This document shows positions 7,925 through 17,640 of a DNA stretch of 64,000 nt, piece after piece. The DNA comes from Betaproteobacteria bacterium RIFCSPLOWO2_02_FULL_63_19 (GTDB lineage: Bacteria > Pseudomonadota > Gammaproteobacteria > Burkholderiales > SG8-39). The notes below the pieces were generated by a model that searched no databases, was not told where the DNA came from, and worked only from the letters and a program-made list of their open reading frames with translations. Made by a program: the position numbers and the translations under genes. Each line of letters starts with the position of its first letter. Positions within the stretch are counted from its first letter, which is position 1. The stretch is taken from NCBI GenBank assembly GCA_001770415.1, contig MEQX01000055.1, positions 21,828 through 85,827 of the forward strand, written 5' to 3'.

Positions 7925-10312
7925 ATGCGCCACGCCGTGATCGGCTTTGCCGCGGGCGTCTGGCTGCTTCAGCGTCAAGCGGCGCTTCCGGGAGTCCTGG
8001 TACTTGCGCCGATCGGAGTGGCGGCGGCGGTTGTGGCAGCACTTGCCGGCATTCGCGCCGTTCACCCGTCGGCGCTGCATTCGCCGACCCCGCGGTACCT
8101 GCGGCGGGGAGCGCAGGTGACGCTGTTCGCGCTGCTCGGCTTCGTTTGGGCCGCGCTCTGCGCCGAGGTCCGGATCAGCGACCGACTCGATCCGGCGTCG
8201 GAGGGGGCCGAAGTCCGGATTGCCGGTGTCGTCGCCGGCCTGCCGCAGTTCCTCGAGCGCGGCGTGCGCTTCGAGTTCGATGTCGAATCGGTGTCCCCTG
8301 CGGGGACAAGGGTGCCGTCGCGCATTGTGCTCTCCTGGTATGACGGGCTTACGCTCGAGGAGCATCAGGAAGTGGCGCCGGTGCGCGCCGGGGAGCGCTG
8401 GCGCTTTGGCGTGCGCCTCAAGCGGCCTCACGGGCAGCTGAATCCCGCCGGCTTTGACTACGAAGCCTGGCTGCTCGAACGCGGTATCCGGGCTACCGGG
8501 ACGGTTCTCGTCAACCGCACGGCACCGCCCCCGGTGCGCCTGGAGACGATGGTGGTGCGCCCGGGCTATGGCGTCGAGCGCCTGCGCGAACGGGTGCGCG
8601 AGCGCTTCTGGGATGCACTGCCCGAACACCGCTATGCCGGAATCCTGACCGCGCTCGCGATCGGCGAGCAGCGGGCGATCGAGCCCGAGGACTGGGATGT
8701 TTTCACGCGCACCGGCATCAATCACCTGATGAGCATTTCCGGTCTGCACGTAACCATGGTCTCGAGCCTTGCTGCGGCCCTGGTCATGTTCGCGTGGCGC
8801 CGGTCGCAGGCGCTCGCACTGCGGCTGCCCGCGCAAAAGGCGGCGGCGTTCGCCGGATTCGCTGCGGCCTTCGGGTACTGCCTGATATCGGGATTCGCGA
8901 TACCGGCGCAGCGCACGCTCTATATGGTCGGCGTGGTCGCGCTGGCGCTGGTGTTCGACCGGCTGACGTCGGCCTCGCGGGTGCTCGCGCTGGCGCTTGC
9001 GGTCGTGCTGATATTGGATCCATGGGCCGTGCTCTCGGCTGGTTTCTGGCTTTCGTTCGGTGCGGTGGCGTTGATTTTCTATGTCGGCTCGTGCCGCATC
9101 GGCCCGCGGCACTGGCTCGCGCAGTGGGGTGCGATGCAGTGGGCCGTGACGGTCGGACTCGCACCGATGCTGCTGGTGCTTTTTGGACAGGTGTCGCTTG
9201 CTTCGCCGGTCGCCAATGCGGTCGCCATTCCGGTGGTCAGCGGGCTGATCACGCCGCTCGCGCTCGCCGGTGCGGTACTGCCGTTTGATTTCCCGCTGGA
9301 GCTTGCCCACGTGCTGCTCGAATGGCTGATGTGGCTGCTGCGCGCACTCGCCGGGCTCGACGGCGCGGTATGGGCGCAGCACGCGCCGCAACGCTGGACG
9401 CTGCCGATCGCGGTTCTTGGCATCGCCTGGTTGCTGCTGCCGCGCGGATTTCCTTCGCGCTGGATGGGGGCGCTGCTGCTCATCCCGCTGGCGAGCGTTG
9501 GGCCGCCGCTGCTTGCGCGCGGGGCCGTCTCGCTGACGGTGCTCGACGTCGGTCAGGGGCTGTCGGTACTGGTGCGCACCCGGTCCCATGCGCTGCTTTA
9601 CGATGCAGGTCCCGCCTGGGGCAGCGGGGCCGACAGCGGCAACCGTGTGGTCGTGCCTGTCTTGCGCGCGCTCGGTCTGAAAGCCCTCGACGCGATGATC
9701 ATTTCGCACCACGACAACGATCACGCAGGCGGTGCGCTGTCCGTGATGCGCTCGGTGCCGGCTGCGCTGCTGTATTCGTCGCTGGCGAGTTTCGACCCGA
9801 TCGCACTGTCGGCGCAGTACCGAATTCCATGTGCCGAGTCAGTCAACTGGGTCTGGGACGGCGTGCGATTCGAGTTCCTGCATCCCGAAATGGCGCGCTA
9901 TGCCGACCCGGGCGAGTCGGCCAACAATCTGAGCTGCGTGCTGAAGTTGTCCAGCGCGTTCGGAACCGCGATTATCGCCGGAGATCTGGAGTGGCGCGGC
10001 GAGGCGGCGCTGATAGAGCGGCGCAAGTCCGACCTGGCCGCGCAGGTGCTCGTCGTCCCTCACCATGGCAGCAGCACTTCGTCAACGCCGGCATTTGTGC
10101 GCGCGGTCTCACCGCGAGTTGCGGTCGTTTCGCTCGGCTATCGCAACTGGTTCGGCCATCCGCGGCCCGAGGTGCTCGCGCGCTACCGGGCGCAGGGCAG
10201 CCGCATATTGCGCACCGATCGATCCGGGGCCGTCCATGGCGTGTTCGACCCTCAGGGCGTGGCGGTGCGCGGACAACGCGAAAGGGTGCCGCGCTATTGG
10301 CACGGACAGTGA
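7925..10312 (+). CDS. comEC: DNA internalization competence protein ComEC/Rec2
   Basis: A 795-residue polytopic membrane protein forming the inner-membrane channel for incoming single-stranded DNA in natural transformation. The order is two short helices, a DUF4131 OB-like domain (about 20-190), the Competence domain with many helices (about 220-500; RTGINHLMSISGLHVTM is the family hallmark), and a C-terminal metallo-beta-lactamase-like domain (about 530-770) with LDVGQGLSVLV, the metal motif SHHDNDHAGG and VPHHGSSTSS. The metal-binding histidines and aspartates are intact, consistent with the nuclease-type version. The start at 7925 gives the usual short N-terminus. Confidence 0.93.
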   Translation: MRHAVIGFAAGVWLLQRQAALPGVLVLAPIGVAAAVVAALAGIRAVHPSALHSPTPRYLRRGAQVTLFALLGFVWAALCAEVRISDRLDPASEGAEVRIAGVVAGLPQFLERGVRFEFDVESVSPAGTRVPSRIVLSWYDGLTLEEHQEVAPVRAGERWRFGVRLKRPHGQLNPAGFDYEAWLLERGIRATGTVLVNRTAPPPVRLETMVVRPGYGVERLRERVRERFWDALPEHRYAGILTALAIGEQRAIEPEDWDVFTRTGINHLMSISGLHVTMVSSLAAALVMFAWRRSQALALRLPAQKAAAFAGFAAAFGYCLISGFAIPAQRTLYMVGVVALALVFDRLTSASRVLALALAVVLILDPWAVLSAGFWLSFGAVALIFYVGSCRIGPRHWLAQWGAMQWAVTVGLAPMLLVLFGQVSLASPVANAVAIPVVSGLITPLALAGAVLPFDFPLELAHVLLEWLMWLLRALAGLDGAVWAQHAPQRWTLPIAVLGIAWLLLPRGFPSRWMGALLLIPLASVGPPLLARGAVSLTVLDVGQGLSVLVRTRSHALLYDAGPAWGSGADSGNRVVVPVLRALGLKALDAMIISHHDNDHAGGALSVMRSVPAALLYSSLASFDPIALSAQYRIPCAESVNWVWDGVRFEFLHPEMARYADPGESANNLSCVLKLSSAFGTAIIAGDLEWRGEAALIERRKSDLAAQVLVVPHHGSSTSSTPAFVRAVSPRVAVVSLGYRNWFGHPRPEVLARYRAQGSRILRTDRSGAVHGVFDPQGVAVRGQRERVPRYWHGQ

Positions 10313-10406
10313 CGCGACGCGTCTATACTCGCCGCTGCGATGAATCGAGCGCATGCGTCGGCAAAGGATTGCCGACCTACGGTATCAGCGACGGATGGAG
10401 AAGCAA

Positions 10407-11267
10407 ATGACCGAACCGTTTCGCCGCCACAAGGTGCAGTTTCTCGCCCCCGGCGGGCTGCACAGTATGGCTTATCTGGAGTGGGGCGAGGCCGAAAATC
10501 CTCACGTGCTCGTTTGCGTGCACGGGCTGACGCGCTGCGCGCGCGACTTCGATTTCCTCGCGCGGGAAATGAGCAGCCATTACCGCGTGGTGTGCCCCGA
10601 TGTGCCCGGCCGCGGGGATTCGGACTGGCTGAAGAACCCGATGGACTACGCTATGCCGACGTACCTGAACGCGATGGTCGCGCTGATTGCGCGCTTGGGC
10701 GTCGAAACCGTACGCTGGGTGGGAACCTCGATGGGCGGGCTAATCGGCATGGCGCTCGCGTCGCTCGCGCAGACGCCGATCAACCGGCTGGTGCTAAACG
10801 ATGTCGGTCCCGTGATCACCGCGGCGTCGCTGGATCGCATCGGGACTTACGTCGGCATGGCACCGCGGTTCCCCAGCGTGGAGGCGGCCGAGCAGTACCT
10901 GCGCGCCGTCAGCGCGCCCTTCGGCCCGCACAGCGATGCGCAATGGCGCTTTCTGACCGAGCATGCGCTGCGCGCCGACGCCGCAGGCGGCTACCGCATG
11001 CATTACGACCCCGCCATCGCCGTTCCGTTCAACGCGGAGAGGAACCGCAACGACATCGATCTGTGGGGCGTCTACGACGTCATCGGCTGCCCGACGCTGC
11101 TGCTGCGCGGCGAACACTCCGATTTGCTCACACGCGAGACGGCCGCGCAAATGGCCGCGCGCGGCCCGCGCGCCAAGCTCGCCGAAATCAAAGGCGTCGG
11201 TCATGCGCCCACACTGATGCACGCGGAGCAGATCGAACTCGTGCGGGAGTTCCTGCTTTCAGGCTGA
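10407..11267 (+). CDS. Alpha/beta hydrolase
   Basis: A 286-residue soluble hydrolase. The ATG at 10407 is preferred because GGAG lies six bases before it; an in-frame ATG at 10395 is possible. The alpha/beta fold signature is clear: oxyanion region VCVHGLTRCARDFDFLA, nucleophile elbow GTSMGG (Ser near residue 110), likely acid in RGEHSDLL, and catalytic His in GVGHAPTLM. The substrate cannot be told; related enzymes include esterases and C-C bond hydrolases. It stands 94 bases after comEC and converges on the DUF4010 gene. Confidence 0.82.
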   Translation: MTEPFRRHKVQFLAPGGLHSMAYLEWGEAENPHVLVCVHGLTRCARDFDFLAREMSSHYRVVCPDVPGRGDSDWLKNPMDYAMPTYLNAMVALIARLGVETVRWVGTSMGGLIGMALASLAQTPINRLVLNDVGPVITAASLDRIGTYVGMAPRFPSVEAAEQYLRAVSAPFGPHSDAQWRFLTEHALRADAAGGYRMHYDPAIAVPFNAERNRNDIDLWGVYDVIGCPTLLLRGEHSDLLTRETAAQMAARGPRAKLAEIKGVGHAPTLMHAEQIELVREFLLSG

Positions 11268-11313
11268 CGCGGACTTGTTCCCCGCTCGCGTTGCCGCATC
11301 AGCGCGGCAAGAT

Positions 11314-12579
11314 TCAAATCAGCACGACGCCGATGGCACCGGCGGCGAAGATCGCGCCGGTGCCGCCCAGGATCTTGCGCCGCAGACTGGTGGTGGCCAG
11401 CACGGCCACCATTCCGGCTTTGACCGTGGTGTTGGCGAGCGAAGCGATGACGATCGAGGTGACGGCGATGTCGGGGTCGCCGCTGAGGCCGTACTCGGCC
11501 ATCGACAGCGTGATGGCATCCACATCGGTCAGTCCCGCCAGCAACGCGACCACGTAGAAGCCCTCACCGGGAAAATACTGCTGCACCAGCTTGACCACGA
11601 GCAGCACGACCGCAAAGAAGGCGCCGAACTTGATCGCCTCGGTAAGACTGAATGGGTTCTTCAGCGGCACCTCTCGCGTCGTGGTCGCCTGCTGCCCGCC
11701 TCCGCGCACGGCGAACAACCACGCCAGCGCGCCGGAGGTCACGCCCATCGCGACGAACGGAATCAGCAGGCGCGGCACGAGCGAGGCGTTGACCACCAGC
11801 ACTTCGACGACCACGCGCACGAACATGATTCCCCATGCGAGCAGAATGCCGCTGGCGAGAGCGAAATCGGGAATCCGGTTGTCGGCGTCGCGGCTCTGGC
11901 GCGAAAAGGAAAGCGTCACGGCGGTGGAGGACACCAGTCCGCCCGCCAGTCCGGTAACCGCCGCTCCTTTCTGATGTCCGAGCCAGATCGTCGCCACGTA
12001 TCCGATCAGCGACAAGCTGGAGATCAGGATCACCAGCAACCAGAGCGAATACGGCTTGAGCGCGCCCCAGGGATCGATTGCACCGTGCGGCAGCAGCGGC
12101 AGGACGACAAAGGTGGCGATGGCAAGGCGCAGGCCGGCGAAGACGTCATCCCAGCTGACCTTTTCCACCATGCTTTGCAGCGAGCGCTTGTATGCGAGCG
12201 CCGCTGCCGCCACCACCGCCAGCATGATGGCCAGTTCCCGGTGACCCAGCATGGTCAGACCGGCGAGCATGCAGACCGCGATCGCGGCCACTTCGGTGGT
12301 GATGCCCTGGGCTTCGACCTGTCCGCGCCCGCCCATCACGTAGGCCGCAACGATCGTTGCCGTGACCGCGCCGAGCGCGGTCAACATATAGCCTGGCGCC
12401 TCGAGCGACCGGGCAAGCCAGCCGCCCACCGCACCGACGAGCGCGACCAGGATGAAGGTGCGCAAGCCCATGCCGCTTTCATCCTGCTCGTCGATCTTGC
12501 GCTTTTCCCGCTCCAGCCCGATCAGCGCGCCGATCGCGAGGGCCGTGACGAAACTCTGAACCGCGTCCATATCGAGCAT
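11314..12579 (-). CDS. MgtC/SapB-DUF4010 family membrane protein
   Basis: A 421-residue polytopic membrane protein. The N-terminal third is a MgtC-like module (FVTALAIGALIGLEREKRK, then MGLRTFILVALVGAVGG), and the rest is the DUF4010 domain with GLAGGLVSSTAVTLSFSRQS and ALLAGLTDVDAITLSMAE. About 11-12 hydrophobic segments are visible. The family function is not established; roles in ion or small-molecule transport are guesses. The start at 12579 removes 27 upstream residues that do not look like the family; MDAVQSF at 12570 is an alternative. It diverges from the cyclase-domain gene. Confidence 0.85.
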   Translation of the reverse strand: MLDMDAVQSFVTALAIGALIGLEREKRKIDEQDESGMGLRTFILVALVGAVGGWLARSLEAPGYMLTALGAVTATIVAAYVMGGRGQVEAQGITTEVAAIAVCMLAGLTMLGHRELAIMLAVVAAAALAYKRSLQSMVEKVSWDDVFAGLRLAIATFVVLPLLPHGAIDPWGALKPYSLWLLVILISSLSLIGYVATIWLGHQKGAAVTGLAGGLVSSTAVTLSFSRQSRDADNRIPDFALASGILLAWGIMFVRVVVEVLVVNASLVPRLLIPFVAMGVTSGALAWLFAVRGGGQQATTTREVPLKNPFSLTEAIKFGAFFAVVLLVVKLVQQYFPGEGFYVVALLAGLTDVDAITLSMAEYGLSGDPDIAVTSIVIASLANTTVKAGMVAVLATTSLRRKILGGTGAIFAAGAIGVVLI

Positions 12580-12877
12580 GGGGTGCCCTTTTGCGGAAAC
12601 TTTTCGGATCTCCCGGCCGTGCCTGCAGGAACTGCCGGGGCGCCCGTGCGGCGCGCCCAATCCATTACGCGGGGGAGCAGCCGATAATCACCATGATACG
12701 CGGCGCCGCGGCACGGACGAAATCGTTTTTCACCCACTCGCGGCGATTCGGGCGTGCGCCGCCAGCCGGGGGGCAGGTGAGCCGCGATTGCGGCAGAATC
12801 CCGGCCAGAGAGTTTCGACCGCACTTCGATCCAGGATCCGGCGCGCCCGGAAAGACCAAGCTTTCGGGAAATCTTCC

Positions 12878-13471
12878 ATGAACACCTTTTTCGACCTGAT
12901 CGACGATCTGACCCGCTGCCCGCAGTCCGAAGCTGCGTCGCGCGAACAGCGCATACGGGAGCTGTTCGAAACGGAGAAGACCGTGCTTGCGCTCGACATG
13001 AGCGGCTTTACCGTTTCAGTGCGGCGCGAGGGCATCATCGCGCACCTTTGCAAGATCAGGCGCATGCAACTATCGGTGATGCCGCTGATCGGCGAACACC
13101 GCGGGGAACTGGTCAAGTGCGAAGCGGACAACGCGCTGGCGGTGTTCGACGATTCGAATCACGCCGTGTCGGCTGCTCTTGCCATCAACCGCGAGATCAT
13201 CGGGCTGCAGCAGCGTCTGGGCGAAGACAGCGTCGCGCCTGTCGGCATCGGTATCGATTCCGGGCCATTGCTCCTGATCCCGGGCAGGGACTGTTACGGC
13301 GATCCGGTCAACATCGCATTCAAACTTGCCGAGGACATCGCCCGACCGACTGAGATCCTGATCACCGAAACCGTGCAACGCATGCTTGCACCGACGGCGG
13401 CGTTCAGAACCGAGCGGCAGGCGTTGTCGATCTCGGGCATGGCGATCGCGGCGTACCGGGTACTGCGCTAG
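12878..13471 (+). CDS. Stand-alone adenylate/guanylate cyclase catalytic-domain protein
   Basis: A 197-residue soluble protein consisting of little more than one class III nucleotidyl cyclase homology domain. LALDMSGFTVSVRREG gives the first metal-binding region (a single aspartate is clear), CEADNALAVFDD the second, and GIGIDSGPLL and GDPVNIAFKLAED the region that normally holds the transition-state Asn and Arg. The Asn of VNIAFKL is present while the usual Arg following it is Lys in this copy. Activity is therefore uncertain. No receptor or membrane domain is attached and no partner gene is next to it. Confidence 0.75.
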   Translation: MNTFFDLIDDLTRCPQSEAASREQRIRELFETEKTVLALDMSGFTVSVRREGIIAHLCKIRRMQLSVMPLIGEHRGELVKCEADNALAVFDDSNHAVSAALAINREIIGLQQRLGEDSVAPVGIGIDSGPLLLIPGRDCYGDPVNIAFKLAEDIARPTEILITETVQRMLAPTAAFRTERQALSISGMAIAAYRVLR

Positions 13472-13523
13472 GGCCTGTTGATATTCAGCACGTGAGTGCG
13501 ACGGCGGCGGGCGGGGAGGAGGG

Positions 13524-14300
13524 CTACTCAGTTCTGTTTGAGGCCGGCAGCACGCCGGCCGGATCCTGCCGGTAGAACTGCGCCAGCCGCTCGTACAGTT
13601 CGGGATAATCGCGCGCGAGCAACCCCGAGTCGGTGAAGAAGGTCTCGCTCGTCACCGCGAAGAATTCCGCCGGGTGCTCGGCGGCGTAGGGGTCGATGAT
13701 GGTCGGCTTGCCCGCGTCGATCTGGGCGCAAAAGCGCGCATAGGCCCGCTCGAGCGCGTCTCGCCATGCAGCGGCATCGGCTCCCGCCGGCGGCCGAGGA
13801 AAACCGTCGTCGTCGCCGTGCAGCATATGCAGCTTGTGGGCGAATTCGTGGATGACCACGTTGTAGCCCGACTCCGACATGCCGGCATCCTGCCATGATA
13901 GGATCACCGGCCCGCCTGGCCACGCCTCGCCCGAGAGGTCCGCATCGATGGTGTGCACCACGCCGTGCCCGTCCATTTCCTCCTTTTGCACCCGGAACTG
14001 GCCCGGATAGACGACGATTCCGACCCATCCTTCATACCAGTCCAACCCCAGGTTGAGCACCGGCAGGCAGGCCTGGACCGCGATGGACAGGCGCATCGCG
14101 TCGGTGAGGTCCAGTCCTTGAGCACCATGCATCTGTTTTTCCGACAAAAACAGCTTGGACAATTCGCGCAGCCGCGCCCGTTCTTCGTCGGACAGTCCCC
14201 TCAGGAACGGCAACGTGGCACTGACCTGCTGCCACAATGCCGGATCGATCCGCGTGCGGGCGAGGACGCGCCGGCGGCGCCAGGAACGTAGAAGTCCCAC
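13524..14300 (-). CDS. mtfA: MtfA-like zinc-dependent peptidase (M90 family)
   Basis: A 258-residue protein of the MtfA family. In E. coli MtfA is a cytosolic zinc aminopeptidase that also binds the repressor Mlc. The zinc site is visible as VIHEFAHKLHMLHGDDDG (HExxH), with a likely third ligand in PAEFFAVTSETFF. I place the start at GTG 14300, one base after the stop of the upstream DMT gene, since in-frame codons further upstream lie inside that gene and read as low-complexity sequence. This arrangement implies translational coupling with the DMT exporter. Confidence 0.84.
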   Translation of the reverse strand: MGLLRSWRRRRVLARTRIDPALWQQVSATLPFLRGLSDEERARLRELSKLFLSEKQMHGAQGLDLTDAMRLSIAVQACLPVLNLGLDWYEGWVGIVVYPGQFRVQKEEMDGHGVVHTIDADLSGEAWPGGPVILSWQDAGMSESGYNVVIHEFAHKLHMLHGDDDGFPRPPAGADAAAWRDALERAYARFCAQIDAGKPTIIDPYAAEHPAEFFAVTSETFFTDSGLLARDYPELYERLAQFYRQDPAGVLPASNRTE

Positions 14301-14301
14301 C

Positions 14302-15210
14302 TCAGCGCCTTGCCGTGAGCACGAGCCCTGCCAGCACCAACACGAACCCGAGTACGTGGTATCCGTGAATCCGCTCGCCGAGCACGAGTACCGCCGCGAG
14401 CGCCCCGAAGACCGGGTTGAGCGGATTGAAGAACGCCGCAACATTCGGCCCGACAACCGGTACCGCGTGGCTCCAGCACAGGTACGCGACCACCGACGGA
14501 AACAGCGCAATGTATCCGATCGCCGAAACGGTGCGCAGAGTGACCGGGAAGGTGCCGCCAGTGATGATGTCCCAGGCGTAGAACGGCGTACTGCACAGTA
14601 CTGCGACGATGATGCAGAACAGCGTGAAGGAGAGCGGATGCATGGGGGGGCGCCGGTCCAGCATCACCGTATAGAGGGCCCAAAGCGCCACCGCGCCCAG
14701 GATCAACAGGTCCCCCGGGTTGAGCGCGAGCGCGGCGATCGCAGCCGGGTCGCCCGCGCTGACGATGGCCAGCGATCCGGCCAGGGACATCGCGAGTCCT
14801 ACCAGTTGCCGTCGGCCCACGGTGTGGCGGCGCGCAATCCACGCCATCGGAATGATGAACAGCGGCAGCGAGGCGTTCAACAGCGATGCGTTGATCGCAG
14901 TCGTATGGCGCAGCCCCATGTAACCAAGCATTGGATAGGCGGCGGCGCCGACCATGCCGAAGAAGACGATCCATCGCCAGCTCTTGCGTGCCTCGGCCAG
15001 GTCCGCCCGGGCATGCCGGGCAGCGAACGGGAGCAGGATGACGACCGCGCCGGCCCAGCGCCAGAACACCAGCGCGAATGGCGTGACTTCCGCGTGGACG
15101 GCCCGCGCCGGAGCCCAGCTCGATCCCCAGGAGGCCATCGCGACGACCAGCAGCGCGTAGGCCGCGAGGCGCGATGACTGCGGATTCGGCGGATTTTCGG
15201 GCGCGGGCAT
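14302..15210 (-). CDS. DMT superfamily (EamA) permease
   Basis: A 302-residue membrane protein with two EamA repeats and about ten helices: the first repeat begins AAYALLVVAMASWGSSWAP and the second GDLLILGAVALWALYTVML. Such proteins export or import small metabolites; the substrate cannot be inferred. The start at 15210 (MPAPENPPNP) leaves a short hydrophilic N-terminus before the first helix. The stop TGA at 14302-14304 is followed one base later by the GTG of the MtfA-like gene. Confidence 0.86.
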   Translation of the reverse strand: MPAPENPPNPQSSRLAAYALLVVAMASWGSSWAPARAVHAEVTPFALVFWRWAGAVVILLPFAARHARADLAEARKSWRWIVFFGMVGAAAYPMLGYMGLRHTTAINASLLNASLPLFIIPMAWIARRHTVGRRQLVGLAMSLAGSLAIVSAGDPAAIAALALNPGDLLILGAVALWALYTVMLDRRPPMHPLSFTLFCIIVAVLCSTPFYAWDIITGGTFPVTLRTVSAIGYIALFPSVVAYLCWSHAVPVVGPNVAAFFNPLNPVFGALAAVLVLGERIHGYHVLGFVLVLAGLVLTARR

Positions 15211-15408
15211 GGGCGGGCGGTGCAGCTGCGCATTATGGCGAAGGCCCCGGCATGGCGCCAGAGTCATCGGATCTGTACAATGGTGAAGCATAGCTGCATG
15301 AAACGGCGGGTACCCCCCTTATCCTGGGGTGAAGCGTTTGGCACAAACCTTCTACGTCAGGTGGCGATTCCGCGCCGGCATCGCCGGTACCGCGGCCACG
15401 CGAGCTCA

Positions 15409-17640
15409 ATGGTCTCTGTCACTGCAGTCAATCCGCCGTTAGCCGACGCATCGATCGGGGCGATCGCGAGCGGGCTCGCCGATTCCGACGGCGAGCGTAT
15501 TGAACGCGCGCTGGAATTCGCGCGGCACATCTACCAGCGCAGGCTGCTGGGTACTGGCGAGCCGGCGCTCGAGCACGCGCTCGGCCAGGCCCAGATCATT
15601 TCCGAGCTCAGGCTCGACGCCGATGCGCGGGCCGCCGCGTTGCTGTTCGCCGTTCCGTCGTATCGGGAGAACAGCGGTGAAATCCTCGAGGAGACGTTCG
15701 GTGAACATGTCGCCGCACTGGTGCACGGCATCACGCAGCTGAACCGGTTGCGCGTGATCACGCGCAGCGTCGTGACGGAAAACAAGGGGGCGGCGCGCCA
15801 GTCGCAGGCCGAGGTTCTGCGCAAGATGCTGCTCGCGATGGTGGCCGACATCCGCGTGGTGTTGCTCCGCCTGGCCAGCCGGACACAGACGCTGCGCCAT
15901 ATGACACGCGCGGATGAGGATTCGTCGCGGCGCCAGGTCGCGCAGGAGACAATGGACATCTACGCGCCGCTGGCCAACCGACTGGGCGTGTGGCAACTGA
16001 AGTGGGAACTGGAGGATTTGTCGTTCCGGTTCCTGGAGCCGAGCGTCTACAAGCGCATCGCCGGCATGCTCGACGAGCGCCGCGGCGAGCGCGAGCGGTT
16101 CATCGATGAGGCGATCGGGCAGCTTACGCGCGCGTTGTCCGCCACGGGGATGGAGGCGCAAATCAGCGGGCGTCCGAAGCACATCTTCAGCATTTACAAC
16201 AAGATGCGCGAGAAGGCGCTCAATTTCGATCAGCTGCACGACTTGCGCGGCCTGCGGGTACTGGTGGACGGCGTCAGAGACTGCTACACCGCGCTGGGGG
16301 TCGTCCATGACCTCTGGCAGCCCGTCCCGAACGAGTTCGACGATTACATATCGCGGCCGAAGGGCAACTTGTATCGCTCGTTGCACACGGCCGTGGTCGG
16401 GCCGCAGGGACGCACGCTCGAGGTTCAGATCCGCACCCATGAGATGCACCGTCATGCGGAACTGGGGGTTGCAGCGCACTGGCGCTACAAGGAAGGCGAA
16501 TTTGCCGGGCGCTCGGGGAGCGGTGCCGACGGCGCGCCGCGCAAGGCCCCGCGCGGCCGTAGCGATGCCTCGGGCGACAGGATCGCGTTCCTGCGCCAAG
16601 TGCTTGCGTGGCGCGACGAGATCGTCGATTCCAGCGACTGGGTCGAACAGTCCAAGAAGTCGGCGCTTGACGACACGGTGTACGTGGTGACGCCCCAGGG
16701 CCGCGTGATCGATCTGCCGCAAGGCGCCACGCCGATCGATTTTGCCTATGCCCTGCACACTGATCTGGGGCATCACTGCCGCGGTGCCAAGGTCGACGGT
16801 GCGATCGTTCCGCTCGACTATCGTCTGAAGAACGGCCAGCGGGTCGAAATCATCGCCGCGAAGACCGGCGGCCCCAGCCGCGATTGGATGAGTCCGGCGC
16901 TCGGCTACATCAGAAGTTCGCGTGCGCGTAACAAGGTTCGCCAGTGGTTCAACAGCCAGGAACTCGGACAGACCATTGCCGCCGGCCGCGCGCTGGTTGA
17001 GCGCGAACTGCACCGGGAAGGACAGACGGGAACGGCACTCGATCAGCTCGCGGCTCGTCTGGGCTTTGCAAAGACCGAGGAGTTCTTCGCCGCCGTGGGG
17101 CGCGAGGACATCGGCGTGCGCCAGATTCAGGTGGCGCTGCGCGGCCCCGAGGAGGCGCAAGCGGTCTCGCAAGTGCAAACACACCGCAGCAAGGCGGCAT
17201 CGGGCGGTATTCTGATCGTCGGGGTGGACCGTCTGCTGACACAGCTCGCTCGCTGCTGCAAGCCCGTGCCGCCCGATGCGATCGTCGGTTTCGTGACGCG
17301 GGGGCGCGGCGTGTCCATTCACCGGGCCGATTGCGCCAGCCTCTCTCAGCTGAGGGCGAGGCTGCCCGAGCGCATGATAGACGCGCAATGGGGCGTACAG
17401 GAAGGACAGGTATTTCCGGTGGACATCGTGGTGCGAGGGAGTGACCGGCACGGGCTGTTGCGAGATGTTTCCGAGGTCCTCTCGCGCGAGCAGTTGAATG
17501 TCACGGCGGCACATACCCAATCCAAGGGCGGGACCGCGAGGATGTTCTTCACCGTCGAGGTCGACGGCGCAGCGCGCTTGCAGCACACGCTGGCGCTTGT
17601 CGAGCAGATACGTGGCGTTGACGAGGCGGCGCGGCGCTGA
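15409..17640 (+). CDS. relA: GTP pyrophosphokinase RelA (RSH family, degenerate hydrolase domain)
   Basis: A 743-residue long RSH protein making (p)ppGpp in the stringent response. Order: a pseudo-HD hydrolase domain (about 25-190), the synthetase domain (about 225-370; HIFSIYNKMREKALNFDQLHD, LRGLRVLVDGVRDCYTALG, then VQIRTHEMHRHAELGVAAHW), TGS (about 420-485; DTVYVVTPQGRVIDLPQGAT), helical/zinc-finger region with RCCKPVPPDAIVGFVTRGRG, and ACT (about 665-743). The HD pair needed for ppGpp hydrolysis is absent (DADARAAALLFAVPSYREN), which marks RelA and not SpoT. The usual KPNGYQSLHT reads KGNLYRSLHT. Start at 15409 precedes the conserved region; upstream in-frame codons look non-coding. Confidence 0.92.
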   Translation: MVSVTAVNPPLADASIGAIASGLADSDGERIERALEFARHIYQRRLLGTGEPALEHALGQAQIISELRLDADARAAALLFAVPSYRENSGEILEETFGEHVAALVHGITQLNRLRVITRSVVTENKGAARQSQAEVLRKMLLAMVADIRVVLLRLASRTQTLRHMTRADEDSSRRQVAQETMDIYAPLANRLGVWQLKWELEDLSFRFLEPSVYKRIAGMLDERRGERERFIDEAIGQLTRALSATGMEAQISGRPKHIFSIYNKMREKALNFDQLHDLRGLRVLVDGVRDCYTALGVVHDLWQPVPNEFDDYISRPKGNLYRSLHTAVVGPQGRTLEVQIRTHEMHRHAELGVAAHWRYKEGEFAGRSGSGADGAPRKAPRGRSDASGDRIAFLRQVLAWRDEIVDSSDWVEQSKKSALDDTVYVVTPQGRVIDLPQGATPIDFAYALHTDLGHHCRGAKVDGAIVPLDYRLKNGQRVEIIAAKTGGPSRDWMSPALGYIRSSRARNKVRQWFNSQELGQTIAAGRALVERELHREGQTGTALDQLAARLGFAKTEEFFAAVGREDIGVRQIQVALRGPEEAQAVSQVQTHRSKAASGGILIVGVDRLLTQLARCCKPVPPDAIVGFVTRGRGVSIHRADCASLSQLRARLPERMIDAQWGVQEGQVFPVDIVVRGSDRHGLLRDVSEVLSREQLNVTAAHTQSKGGTARMFFTVEVDGAARLQHTLALVEQIRGVDEAARR

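Noticed and set aside
7865-9724. 619-codon minus-strand frame over comEC
   Set aside because: Shadow of comEC with biased composition (Arg, His, Gln) and no recognisable domain.
11275-12687. 470-codon plus-strand frame over the DUF4010 gene
   Set aside because: Antisense shadow; the DUF4010 frame has clear helices and motifs while this one does not.
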